Origin: Thermoplasmata archaeon
GTDB lineage: Archaea > Thermoplasmatota > Thermoplasmata > Lutacidiplasmatales > UBA184
Direction: 5' to 3'
Assembly (NCBI GenBank): GCA_022750055.1
Contig: JAKIWL010000003.1
Coordinates: 119,300 to 183,299, forward strand
Length of the DNA stretch: 64,000 nucleotides
The translations under genes and the position numbers were made by a program. Below are positions 56,389 through 64,000 of this stretch, one piece after another. The first letter of the stretch is position 1, and each line of letters starts with the position of its first letter. Below the pieces are notes generated by a model. That model saw nothing but the letters and a program-made list of their open reading frames with translations, was not told the origin of the DNA and searched no databases.

Positions 56389-58695
56389 TCACAAGCGACC
56401 GCAAGTGGGGCAGCGGACCGGCTCGGCCGGCCTCAAGTATCCGCAGTACGGGCAGACGAACGTGGGAGCGCCCCCGACCGGAGGCGGACCGCCGGCGATG
56501 GGAGGGTACCCCGAGGGGGCGAACTGGACCCTCGTCGACCCGGGACGACGGCTCACGGCGACCGCAAGGACGACCACCCCGAGGAGCAGCGCGCCCAGGG
56601 AGGCGATGAGGAGCAGGCCGAGGGTCGAGACCCCGGTCGGGCCCTTCGGTAGGCCCGGCGTCGGGCCGGTGTACTGATAACCGACGATCGGGGCCGTGCG
56701 GTATGCCGAGAGGAACCGGCTCGCGTCGATCCCACCCCAGCCCGTAGCCGCGTCCCATCCCGGTCCGGCGTGGAACAGGTAGTTCGAACCGGAGGTCACG
56801 TCGAGAAACGGGTCCCCGGGGCCCGGGTGGGCCGAGAAGTAGCTCGCGATCCGATACAACGCAGGGTCGATGAAACCGAAGCCGTGGCCGGCCACCGCGG
56901 CCCATTCGGCGACCATCCCCGCGAACAACGGGGCCGAGACGCTCGTCCCCTGCAGGACCGTGAAGTAGACGGTCCCGTTGGCACCGGTGCTGGAGTAGAC
57001 GATCGTGTCATTGGCCGAGAGGGCCACATCCGGTTCGCCCCGGCTCAGGTTGGCGATCGCCTGGCTCCCTTCGGCCTCGGCGAGGGAAGGCTGCGCGGCA
57101 GAGTGGAACTGCCAGGACGGCTCGGGGTAGCGCGTGGCCCCGCCGCCCTCGGAGCCTGTCGCGTTCCCGGGGCCCCCCAGGAGGTTGTACCAAACGGATT
57201 GGCCGGTGATGGTCCCGGTGGCGCCGTCGTAGGCGACCGTCGGAGCGTGGGTGCCGTCGAAGGTGCCCGTCGCGCTGCCTCCACTCAGAAGGCTTGCCCC
57301 GCCGACCGAGACGGTACCGGTCGAGTCGAACCCCGCGCTCGCGGGCCACCCCGGCTCCGCACCCAGATACTCCTGGGTGTCCGCGGCCGGGGCATTCCCA
57401 GAGTCTCCGCTCGAGGCGATGACGGTGACCCCGGTCGCCGCCGCGTGCTCGAGTTCGGTGTTCCAGAGCGTGTCGTTCAGGTCGGTGATACCGAAGGAGG
57501 CGCTGACCGACGCAAGGTGCCGTCCCGAATAGTTGAAGCTCAGGGCGTTGGAGAGGGCCGTGGAGAAATCGTCGGCGATCTGCCGGTCGGTCGTCGCGCT
57601 CGGGGTCGCGTACTGGAGACTCGCCGGGAAGTAGAAGTTCACGACCTCGGAACCCGGCGCCATGCTGCCGGCCATCTCGAGGTCGAGCGAGTTCTCGATC
57701 TGGTCGTTCGTGTCGTCGGTGAGGTTCCCGCTCGGACCGGGAGAAGGGGGGAGGATCCCCGAGATCGAGATCGGAACCCCCAGGACCGTGGGCCGGGTCC
57801 AGGCCGGCGGGAAGGAGTCGGCGAAGTACTGGTCGATCTGTCGTGGGTCCCACGGGGGGAGGTTGCGGCCGGTCGATCCGTTGTATCCGCTCATCAGGAG
57901 GGTGGCCACGGCCTCGTTCGTCGCGTACGACGCGTTCGGCAGCGATTGGGGACCCCCGGGCAAGAGCGGGGTCTCGTTGTACAGGCGCACGTAGTCCGAC
58001 CCGACGAACCACTGCGTTCCGGACACTCCCCCCGACCCGTTCAGGAAATCGGCGTGCGCACCGACGGGCCCTGGGTGCGTCAGGGCCCCCGTGAGCCGGC
58101 CGGTCGGTGGGACCCCATCGATCACGCCGGTGAGCCCCCCGACCCCAGCGATCATGCGCGAGACCGCCTCGGGAAGTGAGGGGGCAGTGGTGAGAGCTCG
58201 GAAGGGAACACCGACGGGACTCGAACCCTGGAAGAGCTCGCTCGAGAACGCGCGTTGCGCGCCCCCGGCATTCAGCGAGAACGACAGACCGAGGCGATCG
58301 GGCGTCGCGCGGAATCCGAGCGCGCCAAAGCCACCGAAGTACTGTTCGAGCTGGCTCAGATTGTCGGCCCGCGGAGCGAATCGTTGTTCGAACTGGTTCT
58401 CCGAGAGAAACCTTCCGAACTGAGGCGACCCCGGATCCGCGACCGCGCGGTCCCAACGCCCGAGGCCCGTCGCGTCATTCGGTTGGAGGGCGAGGGTGAG
58501 CTCGAGGGATTGACCGGTCGGGTACTTGCTGAACCCGCTCATGCCGACGCCCGACAACAGCCCGCGAGCCCAGTGCGTGCCTCCCTGAGCCGAGGTAGCG
58601 CCGTGCGTGGCGACGTTCGGCATCACCGGAATCGCCAGGAAAAGGGCGAGGAGCAAGACCCCGACCCGCTGGGATGCCGGGGGATGGGTTCGCAC
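56389..58695 (-). CDS. S53 family (sedolisin/kumamolisin-type) secreted peptidase with C-terminal TM and zinc ribbon
   Basis: Pro-kumamolisin prodomain, SLDLEMAGSMAPGS, SASFGITD, VIASSGDSGN, GTSVSAPLFAGMVAEWA; C-terminal LLLIASLGALLLGVVVLAVAVSRR and FVCPYCGYLRPAEPVRCPTCG; GTG start chosen. Confidence 0.9.
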   Translation of the reverse strand: MRTHPPASQRVGVLLLALFLAIPVMPNVATHGATSAQGGTHWARGLLSGVGMSGFSKYPTGQSLELTLALQPNDATGLGRWDRAVADPGSPQFGRFLSENQFEQRFAPRADNLSQLEQYFGGFGALGFRATPDRLGLSFSLNAGGAQRAFSSELFQGSSPVGVPFRALTTAPSLPEAVSRMIAGVGGLTGVIDGVPPTGRLTGALTHPGPVGAHADFLNGSGGVSGTQWFVGSDYVRLYNETPLLPGGPQSLPNASYATNEAVATLLMSGYNGSTGRNLPPWDPRQIDQYFADSFPPAWTRPTVLGVPISISGILPPSPGPSGNLTDDTNDQIENSLDLEMAGSMAPGSEVVNFYFPASLQYATPSATTDRQIADDFSTALSNALSFNYSGRHLASVSASFGITDLNDTLWNTELEHAAATGVTVIASSGDSGNAPAADTQEYLGAEPGWPASAGFDSTGTVSVGGASLLSGGSATGTFDGTHAPTVAYDGATGTITGQSVWYNLLGGPGNATGSEGGGATRYPEPSWQFHSAAQPSLAEAEGSQAIANLSRGEPDVALSANDTIVYSSTGANGTVYFTVLQGTSVSAPLFAGMVAEWAAVAGHGFGFIDPALYRIASYFSAHPGPGDPFLDVTSGSNYLFHAGPGWDAATGWGGIDASRFLSAYRTAPIVGYQYTGPTPGLPKGPTGVSTLGLLLIASLGALLLGVVVLAVAVSRRPGSTRVQFAPSGYPPIAGGPPPVGGAPTFVCPYCGYLRPAEPVRCPTCGRL

Positions 58696-58775
58696 GGCCG
58701 AGCCAGCATCGGCCGGGTGATAAGGGCGAGCGGTTTCCCGGCGTTCGACCGCCCCGGTCCCGGTCGTTCGAACGC

Positions 58776-59198
58776 ATGTCGACACCCCCTGCCGACGAGG
58801 TCGGATGCCCGTTCTGCGAGATCGTTCATCGCCGTTCCCCCGCCCACACCTTCTACGAGGACGACGAGGTGATGGCGTTCCTCGACCTCTTCCCGTACAC
58901 CCGCGGGCACGCGTTGGTCGTACCGAAGCGCCACGTCGACCGGCTGACGGATCTTCCCGAGGAGGAGTACCGAGAGTTCCTGCGGGGGCTCGCGAACGTC
59001 TGCCGACGGATGGACCGGCTCTCCCAGCACTACAACGTGGCCCTGAACCAGGGATCTCGGGCGGGCCAGGTCGTCTTCCACCTCCACGTTCACGTCATCC
59101 CCCGATACGGCGAGGAAAATCCCTTCGCGACGAGGCCGCGGGCTCGGCTCGACGACGTCGACGCCCGAGCGCTCCTGGGGGTCCTCGGAACCGCGTGA
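58776..59198 (+). CDS. HIT family (histidine triad) protein
   Basis: CPFCEIVHRRSPAHTFYEDDEVMAFLDLFPYTRGHALVVPKRH; VVFHLHVHVIPRY. Confidence 0.95.
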   Translation: MSTPPADEVGCPFCEIVHRRSPAHTFYEDDEVMAFLDLFPYTRGHALVVPKRHVDRLTDLPEEEYREFLRGLANVCRRMDRLSQHYNVALNQGSRAGQVVFHLHVHVIPRYGEENPFATRPRARLDDVDARALLGVLGTA

Positions 59199-60130
59199 CG
59201 AAGATGAGCGAGGGGACACGGCCTCCCGCGGTCGCGGGTCAGTTCTACGAGGGGGAGGGGGCTCGCCTCGCCCGGCAGATCGAAGCCTGTTTTCTCGATC
59301 CCCGCGGGCCCGGTGAACTGCCGCCCCGCCATCGGTCGGCGAACCGAACGATCCGCGCGGCGATCGTGCCCCATGCCGGGTACCAGTATTCCGGCGCGAT
59401 CGCCGCCCGGGCGTTCTTCGAGCTCGGAAAACAGCGGCCGGCACCGGTGGTCCTGGTCCTCGGCGTGGACCACCACGGCCTTGGAGCGCCGTTCGCCCTG
59501 TCGGACCGCCCTTGGGAGACCCCGCTCGGTCGCGTCGACGTAGACCACGCGCTCGTCCGGTCGCTCCGGCAGCCGCCGATCGTCGTCGACGAAAGGGCGC
59601 ACGAGTCGGAGCACTCGATCGAGGTCGAGCTGCCGTTCCTCCAGTACGTCGAGCCGTACCCCGTCGTCGTGCCGTTGACCGTCCGCTTTGCTTCCTTCCC
59701 AGACCTCCAGCGCGTGGCCGAGGTCGTCCGACGCGGGATCGAGGGTCGGGACCTCCTTCTGATGGCCTCGACCGACTTCTCCCACTATGTGTCGCCCGAG
59801 ACCGCCCGTCGGCTCGACCGGCGCGCGATCGACCGGATCCTCCAAGGGGACGCGCGGGGCTTGTACGACACCGTCACCGAGGCGCGGATCTCGATGTGCG
59901 GGATCGCGCCGACCACCGTCTTGCTTGAGATCCTCCGCTCGGAAGGTCTGCGGGCCCGCTTGCTTGCCTGGGGCCATTCTGGCGAGGTCGAGCCGATGTC
60001 CCAAGTCGTCGGTTACGCATCGATCCTCCTCGAGGCTCCCGGCGCGCCTTCCCCCGAGCCTGTGCCCGATCCGAGCAGGTCCGCTCCCCCCGCACCGGGC
60101 CCCGCGCCCTCCGTCTGGGAACCGGGTTGA
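59195..60130 (+). CDS. MEMO1 / AmmeMemoRadiSam system protein B family
   Basis: RPPAVAGQFYEG, AAIVPHAGYQYSGAIAARAFFEL, EHSIEVELPFLQYV, MASTDFSHYV. Confidence 0.94.
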   Translation: MTKMSEGTRPPAVAGQFYEGEGARLARQIEACFLDPRGPGELPPRHRSANRTIRAAIVPHAGYQYSGAIAARAFFELGKQRPAPVVLVLGVDHHGLGAPFALSDRPWETPLGRVDVDHALVRSLRQPPIVVDERAHESEHSIEVELPFLQYVEPYPVVVPLTVRFASFPDLQRVAEVVRRGIEGRDLLLMASTDFSHYVSPETARRLDRRAIDRILQGDARGLYDTVTEARISMCGIAPTTVLLEILRSEGLRARLLAWGHSGEVEPMSQVVGYASILLEAPGAPSPEPVPDPSRSAPPAPGPAPSVWEPG

Positions 60131-60152
60131 CCCGGCCCGTGGACTTCTGCGG

Positions 60153-62858
60153 TCAGCGACCCTGCGAAGGGGCGCGACTCCCGTTCCCGTCTCGACCGAT
60201 CCGCTCGAGGGCGTACGGCAGTATGCCCCCGGCCCGATAGTAGGCGAGTTCCACGGCCGAGTCGATGCGACACTTCACCGAAAAGCGACGTTCCTGACCC
60301 TCCGGACCTTCCGCGCGAACGTCGACCTCTCCGTTCGGGACGAGCTCCTTCCCCCGACCGATCGAAAGGGTGTATCGTTCCCGGCCCGTCAGACCGAGCT
60401 CGGTCTCTCCCTCCCCCGGGTGGAACGATAGGGGCATCACTCCCATTCCGACGAGATTGCCGCGATGGATCCGCTCGAAGCTCTTGGCCAGGACGGCGCG
60501 CACCCCGAGGAGGAGCGGCCCCTTGGCCGCCCAGTCCCGCGAGCTCCCCTGACCGTAGGAAGCCCCGGCTACGAGGAGGAGAGGCACGCCCTCTGCGCGG
60601 TAGCGCTGAGCGGCATCGAAGATCGTCATGGGATCTCCCGTCGGCTGATGGCGGGTGAACCCACCCTCCTTCCCGAGTGCGAGCCGGTTCTTCAGACGAA
60701 CGTTGGCGAGCGTTCCCCGAGCCATGACCTCGTGGTTGCCACGGCGAGTTCCGTAGGTGTTGAATTCCGCTGGCGGGACCCCGCGTTCGACCAGGTAGCG
60801 GCCCGCCGGACTGTCCGGAGGGATCTCGCCGGCCGGGGAGATGTGGTCGGTCGAGACCCGATCCCCGAGGAGAGCCAGGACCCGGGCGCCGTCGACCAGG
60901 GTTCCGTCGGCGGTCGGGGGCTTGGGTGGGTCCATCGAGAAGTACGGCGGCAGGCGAAGGTAGGTGGAATCCGGATTCCAGCGGTATTGGCCCCCGTTTC
61001 CGGCCGAGGCGAGATGGTTCCAATGGGGGTCGCCTTCGGTGATCCGCTGGTACTTGTCTCGGAAGATCGATGGGTCCAGGCTCGATTCCACGATCCGACG
61101 GACCTCCTCGGCCCCCGGCCATAGGTCCCGCAGGAAGACCGGTCGCCCGGCGGCATCCGACCCGAGCGGCTCGTGGGCCAGGTCGACGTCGACCCGTCCG
61201 GCCAGGGCGTAGGCCACGACGAGCATGGGGGAGGCGAGGTAGTTCGCTCGCACCTGGTTGTGGATGCGCGCTTCGAAGTTGCGGTTTCCCGACAGCACCG
61301 CCGCGACGTAGCCGTCCGAAGCTTCGACCGCGCGAGCCACGGTGGGAGGCAGGGGGCCGCTGTTCCCGATGCAGGTCGTGCAGCCGTAGCCGACGAGGGC
61401 GAACCCGAGGTCCGATAGCGGCTGCATCAAGCCGGCCCGCTCCAGGTACTCGGTGACGACCTTCGAACCGGGGGCGAGGGAGGTCTTCACGTAGGGGGGG
61501 ACCTTCAGGCCTAGCGCCTGGGCCCGCTTCGCGATCAATCCGGCTCCCACCATCACGGACGGGTTCGAGGTGTTCGTGCAGCTCGTGATCGCGGCGATCA
61601 CGACCGCCCCATCCGGTAGGTCGAGTCCCCCGGGCGGAGCCGGGCGTCGCGGGTGGTCCTTTCGGTACGACCCGACGGTCGTCCGGAACGACGCAGGGAG
61701 GGCCGAGATCGACATGCTCTCCTCGGGGTTCCCCGGCCCCGAGACCGTGGGGACGATCGACGTGAGGTCGATCGGGAGGACCTCGGAGAACTCCGGTTCG
61801 GGATCGCTGGGGTCGTGCCAGAGCCCCTGGGCCTTCGCATAGGCTTCGACGCGCGCCACCACGGCGGGGGGCCGACCCGTACCATTGAGGTACCCGAGGG
61901 TGGCGTGGTCGATCGGGAACAGCGACGCCGTCGCACCGTACTCCGGGCTCATGTTGGAGATCGTCGCTCGGTCCGGCACCGAGAGGGTCTCGAGGCCGGG
62001 TCCAAAGAACTCGACGAACTTGTCGACGACTCCCTTTTCCCGGAGGGCCCGGGTCACCGTGAGGACGAGGTCCGTTGCGGTCGCTCCCTCGGGAAGCCGA
62101 CCGGTGAGCCGGACCCCGACGAGCTCGATGCGAGAGAGGAAGTACGGCTCGCCCAGCATCGCCGCCTCCGCCTCGATCCCGCCGACCCCCCAGCCCAACA
62201 CGCCGAGCCCGTTCACCATCGGGGTGTGGGAGTCGGTGCCGACGAGCGTATCCGGGAACGCTTCGGGCCGCCCATTTCGCTCGCGCCGATCGACGACTTG
62301 GGCCAGGTATTCGAGGTTCACTTGGTGGACGATCCCGTTTCCCGGGGGGACGACTCGGAATTGCCGGAACCCCTTCTGGGCCCACCGAAGGAAATCGTAG
62401 CGCTCCCCGTTCCGTTCGAACTCTCGGTCCAGGTTGATGAGGACCGATCGCTTTTGTCCGAAGCTATCGACCTGGACGGAGTGGTCGATCACCAGGTCCA
62501 CCGGGATGACCGCGTTCACGCGCGTCGGGTCGACGTGGTGGGCTTCGGCAGCGTCGCGCATCGCGCTCAGGTCGACCACGACCGGTACACCCGTGAAGTC
62601 CTGCAGCAGGGCCCGCGACGGGAAGAACGGAAGGTCCTCGACGGACTCCCCGAGAGCCAAGGCGCGCACCGAATCGATCGAGGCATGGCCGCGGTCGAGG
62701 TTGCGCAGCAGGTTCTCGAGGAGGATCCGGATCGTCTTCGGCCGCCGCTTCAGGGTCGCGGCATCGACGCCGGGGATCCGGTCCACGCGCCAGATGACGG
62801 AGCGCTCCTCCCCCACCTGTAACGTATCGGTGACGTCGATGGTCGAATCGGGGATCAT
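60153..62858 (-). CDS. acnA: Aconitate hydratase AcnA
   Basis: LLENLLRN, PVDLVIDHSVQVD, VGTDSHTPMVNGLGVLGWGVGGIEAEA, GCTTCIGNSGPLP, GASYGQGSSRDWAAKGP. Confidence 0.96.
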   Translation of the reverse strand: MIPDSTIDVTDTLQVGEERSVIWRVDRIPGVDAATLKRRPKTIRILLENLLRNLDRGHASIDSVRALALGESVEDLPFFPSRALLQDFTGVPVVVDLSAMRDAAEAHHVDPTRVNAVIPVDLVIDHSVQVDSFGQKRSVLINLDREFERNGERYDFLRWAQKGFRQFRVVPPGNGIVHQVNLEYLAQVVDRRERNGRPEAFPDTLVGTDSHTPMVNGLGVLGWGVGGIEAEAAMLGEPYFLSRIELVGVRLTGRLPEGATATDLVLTVTRALREKGVVDKFVEFFGPGLETLSVPDRATISNMSPEYGATASLFPIDHATLGYLNGTGRPPAVVARVEAYAKAQGLWHDPSDPEPEFSEVLPIDLTSIVPTVSGPGNPEESMSISALPASFRTTVGSYRKDHPRRPAPPGGLDLPDGAVVIAAITSCTNTSNPSVMVGAGLIAKRAQALGLKVPPYVKTSLAPGSKVVTEYLERAGLMQPLSDLGFALVGYGCTTCIGNSGPLPPTVARAVEASDGYVAAVLSGNRNFEARIHNQVRANYLASPMLVVAYALAGRVDVDLAHEPLGSDAAGRPVFLRDLWPGAEEVRRIVESSLDPSIFRDKYQRITEGDPHWNHLASAGNGGQYRWNPDSTYLRLPPYFSMDPPKPPTADGTLVDGARVLALLGDRVSTDHISPAGEIPPDSPAGRYLVERGVPPAEFNTYGTRRGNHEVMARGTLANVRLKNRLALGKEGGFTRHQPTGDPMTIFDAAQRYRAEGVPLLLVAGASYGQGSSRDWAAKGPLLLGVRAVLAKSFERIHRGNLVGMGVMPLSFHPGEGETELGLTGRERYTLSIGRGKELVPNGEVDVRAEGPEGQERRFSVKCRIDSAVELAYYRAGGILPYALERIGRDGNGSRAPSQGR

Positions 62859-62941
62859 GGCCGCCGGAGCGGCCGGGAGTTCTTGTGTTCTGCGCCCGCT
62901 CTAGGCCGGCCCGGACCGTCGGACGCCGCCGCGCCCGCCCC

Positions 62942-62947
62942 TTTATA
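62942..62947 (+). promoter_or_regulatory. TATA box upstream of dcd
   Basis: tttata about 30 nt upstream of ATG 62977. Confidence 0.5.
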
Positions 62948-62976
62948 GCTCGCGTCCGTTCCCGTCGATTCGCCCT

Positions 62977-63564
62977 ATGATCCTCAGTGACAGTCGAATT
63001 CTCGAGGAGGTCGGTCGGGGACACATCGTCATCCGGCCGTTCCGCCCGGAGTGTCTCGGCTCCAATTCCTACGACGTCCATCTCGGGCCCTACCTCGCCA
63101 CCTACCAGGACGGGGCCCTCGACGCGGCAAGCCCCAACCCGGTCCATGAGTTTCCCATCCCCCGGTCCGGGCACGTCCTGATCCCGGGCCAACTCTACCT
63201 CGGGGTCACCGAGGAATACACCGAGACCCACGGATTCGTCCCGTTCCTCGAGGGGAAGTCCAGCGTGGGTCGATTGGGGATCGACATCCACTCCACGGCC
63301 GGCAAGGGCGACGAGGGCTTCTGCAACTACTGGACGTTGGAGATGTCCGTCAAACTTCCGGTGCGGGTCTACGCCGGAATGCCCGTGGGTCAGCTCATCT
63401 ATTTCGAGATCTCAGGACGGGTGAACAAAGGATACGGCCAGAAACGGGGCGCGAAGTACCGGACCGTCAGCTCGCACCCGACCCCGTCCCGCATGCACCT
63501 CAACTTTCCGGAACGCCCCGCCCGTCGCCCGGCGGCCCGGGCCCGCCGCACCCGACGAACCTAG
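62977..63564 (+). CDS. dcd: dCTP deaminase
   Basis: MILSDSRILEEVGRGHIVIRPFRPECLGSNSYDVHLGPYLATY; FLEGKSSVGRLGI; YSGKYRGA-type tail (KGYGQKRGAKY). Confidence 0.94.
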   Translation: MILSDSRILEEVGRGHIVIRPFRPECLGSNSYDVHLGPYLATYQDGALDAASPNPVHEFPIPRSGHVLIPGQLYLGVTEEYTETHGFVPFLEGKSSVGRLGIDIHSTAGKGDEGFCNYWTLEMSVKLPVRVYAGMPVGQLIYFEISGRVNKGYGQKRGAKYRTVSSHPTPSRMHLNFPERPARRPAARARRTRRT

Positions 63565-64000
63565 GGAGCGAACCCCAGCCGCTTCAGGAGCGTCTCCTGA
63601 GCCCGGCCGGCGGCTTCATCGACGAGTTCCGGGCCGAGCCCCGCGCCCCGCGCGACACCGATGGCCTGCTCTTGGGTGAGGAGTTCCTTCGGTTCGTGCG
63701 CGTCCGAGTCCACGATCAGGGTGGCCCGCGCGCGTTCGCCCACTCGCGCTACGTGCCCGTTCGCGACCATGTGAGTCCGACGGCCCGAAAGTTCGAGGAA
63801 GACGTCATTCTGCTTGGCAAGGTCGGCCTCCTCCGCCGTGAGGAACCCGGGGTGGGCGAGGATGTCGACCTCAGGGTTCGACACGGCCGCGCGGTTCGTC
63901 CCCGGGGCGACGGGTTCGGCCAGTGTTTCGCCGTGCACGACCACGATCTGGGCTCCGGCGCGACGCGCCCGGGAGACGGCCTCGTCGAGTCGCTGGGGCG
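63561..64000 (-). CDS. PHP-domain phosphoesterase (truncated by window end)
   Basis: VVVHGETLAEPV, VDILAHPGFLT, FLELSGRRTHMVANGHVARV, LIVDSDAHEP; reading frame open to the window edge. Confidence 0.85.
   Translation of the reverse strand, partial: PQRLDEAVSRARRAGAQIVVVHGETLAEPVAPGTNRAAVSNPEVDILAHPGFLTAEEADLAKQNDVFLELSGRRTHMVANGHVARVGERARATLIVDSDAHEPKELLTQEQAIGVARGAGLGPELVDEAAGRAQETLLKRLGFAP

Noticed and set aside
58205-58232. T-arm-like GGGACTCGAACCC
   Set aside because: Lies inside the S53 peptidase CDS in the coding frame (GSSPVG); no other tRNA arms
60013-62385. 790-aa minus-strand ORF
   Set aside because: Alternative frame of aconitase with Arg/Pro/Gly-rich spurious composition
1-64000. 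CRISPR arrays, IS elements, prophage or integrase genes, rRNA
   Set aside because: No regularly spaced direct repeats, transposase, integrase or rRNA-like sequence noticed in reading the window

Overview
This is a GC-rich, gene-dense archaeal chromosomal window. It is most consistent with a Thermoplasmatota/Euryarchaeota-type genome, though the lineage is my inference. About 60 protein genes and one tRNA (tRNA-Gln, UUG) can be supported. Most are housekeeping or informational genes: aIF5B, TruD, prefoldin alpha and beta, KEOPS Pcc1, PurB, ArgS, QueC, L18Ae, L15e, FtsY, GINS, SMC-ScpA-ScpB, aconitase, dCTP deaminase, DinB, GGPP synthase, BtuF-like and MidA-like. I saw no CRISPR array, IS element, prophage or rRNA. 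Four things seem most worth a second look. (1) There are six KaiC/RAD55-like RecA-fold ORFs; two have intact Walker A motifs and four are degenerate or lack it, and they sit in operon-like groups, one beside a HerA/TraG-like ATPase. (2) A locus at 12.5-18.5 kb encodes a CuA-like cupredoxin fused to PKD repeats with the axial Met position occupied by Gln, followed by two Cys-motif polytopic membrane proteins and a zinc-ribbon/RnfD-like protein. (3) A ThiI-like THUMP protein has lost its PP-loop. (4) There is a hairpin-dense intergenic segment and a perfect inverted repeat at a regulator operon promoter. All family calls come from reading the translated sequences by eye; no database search was run.
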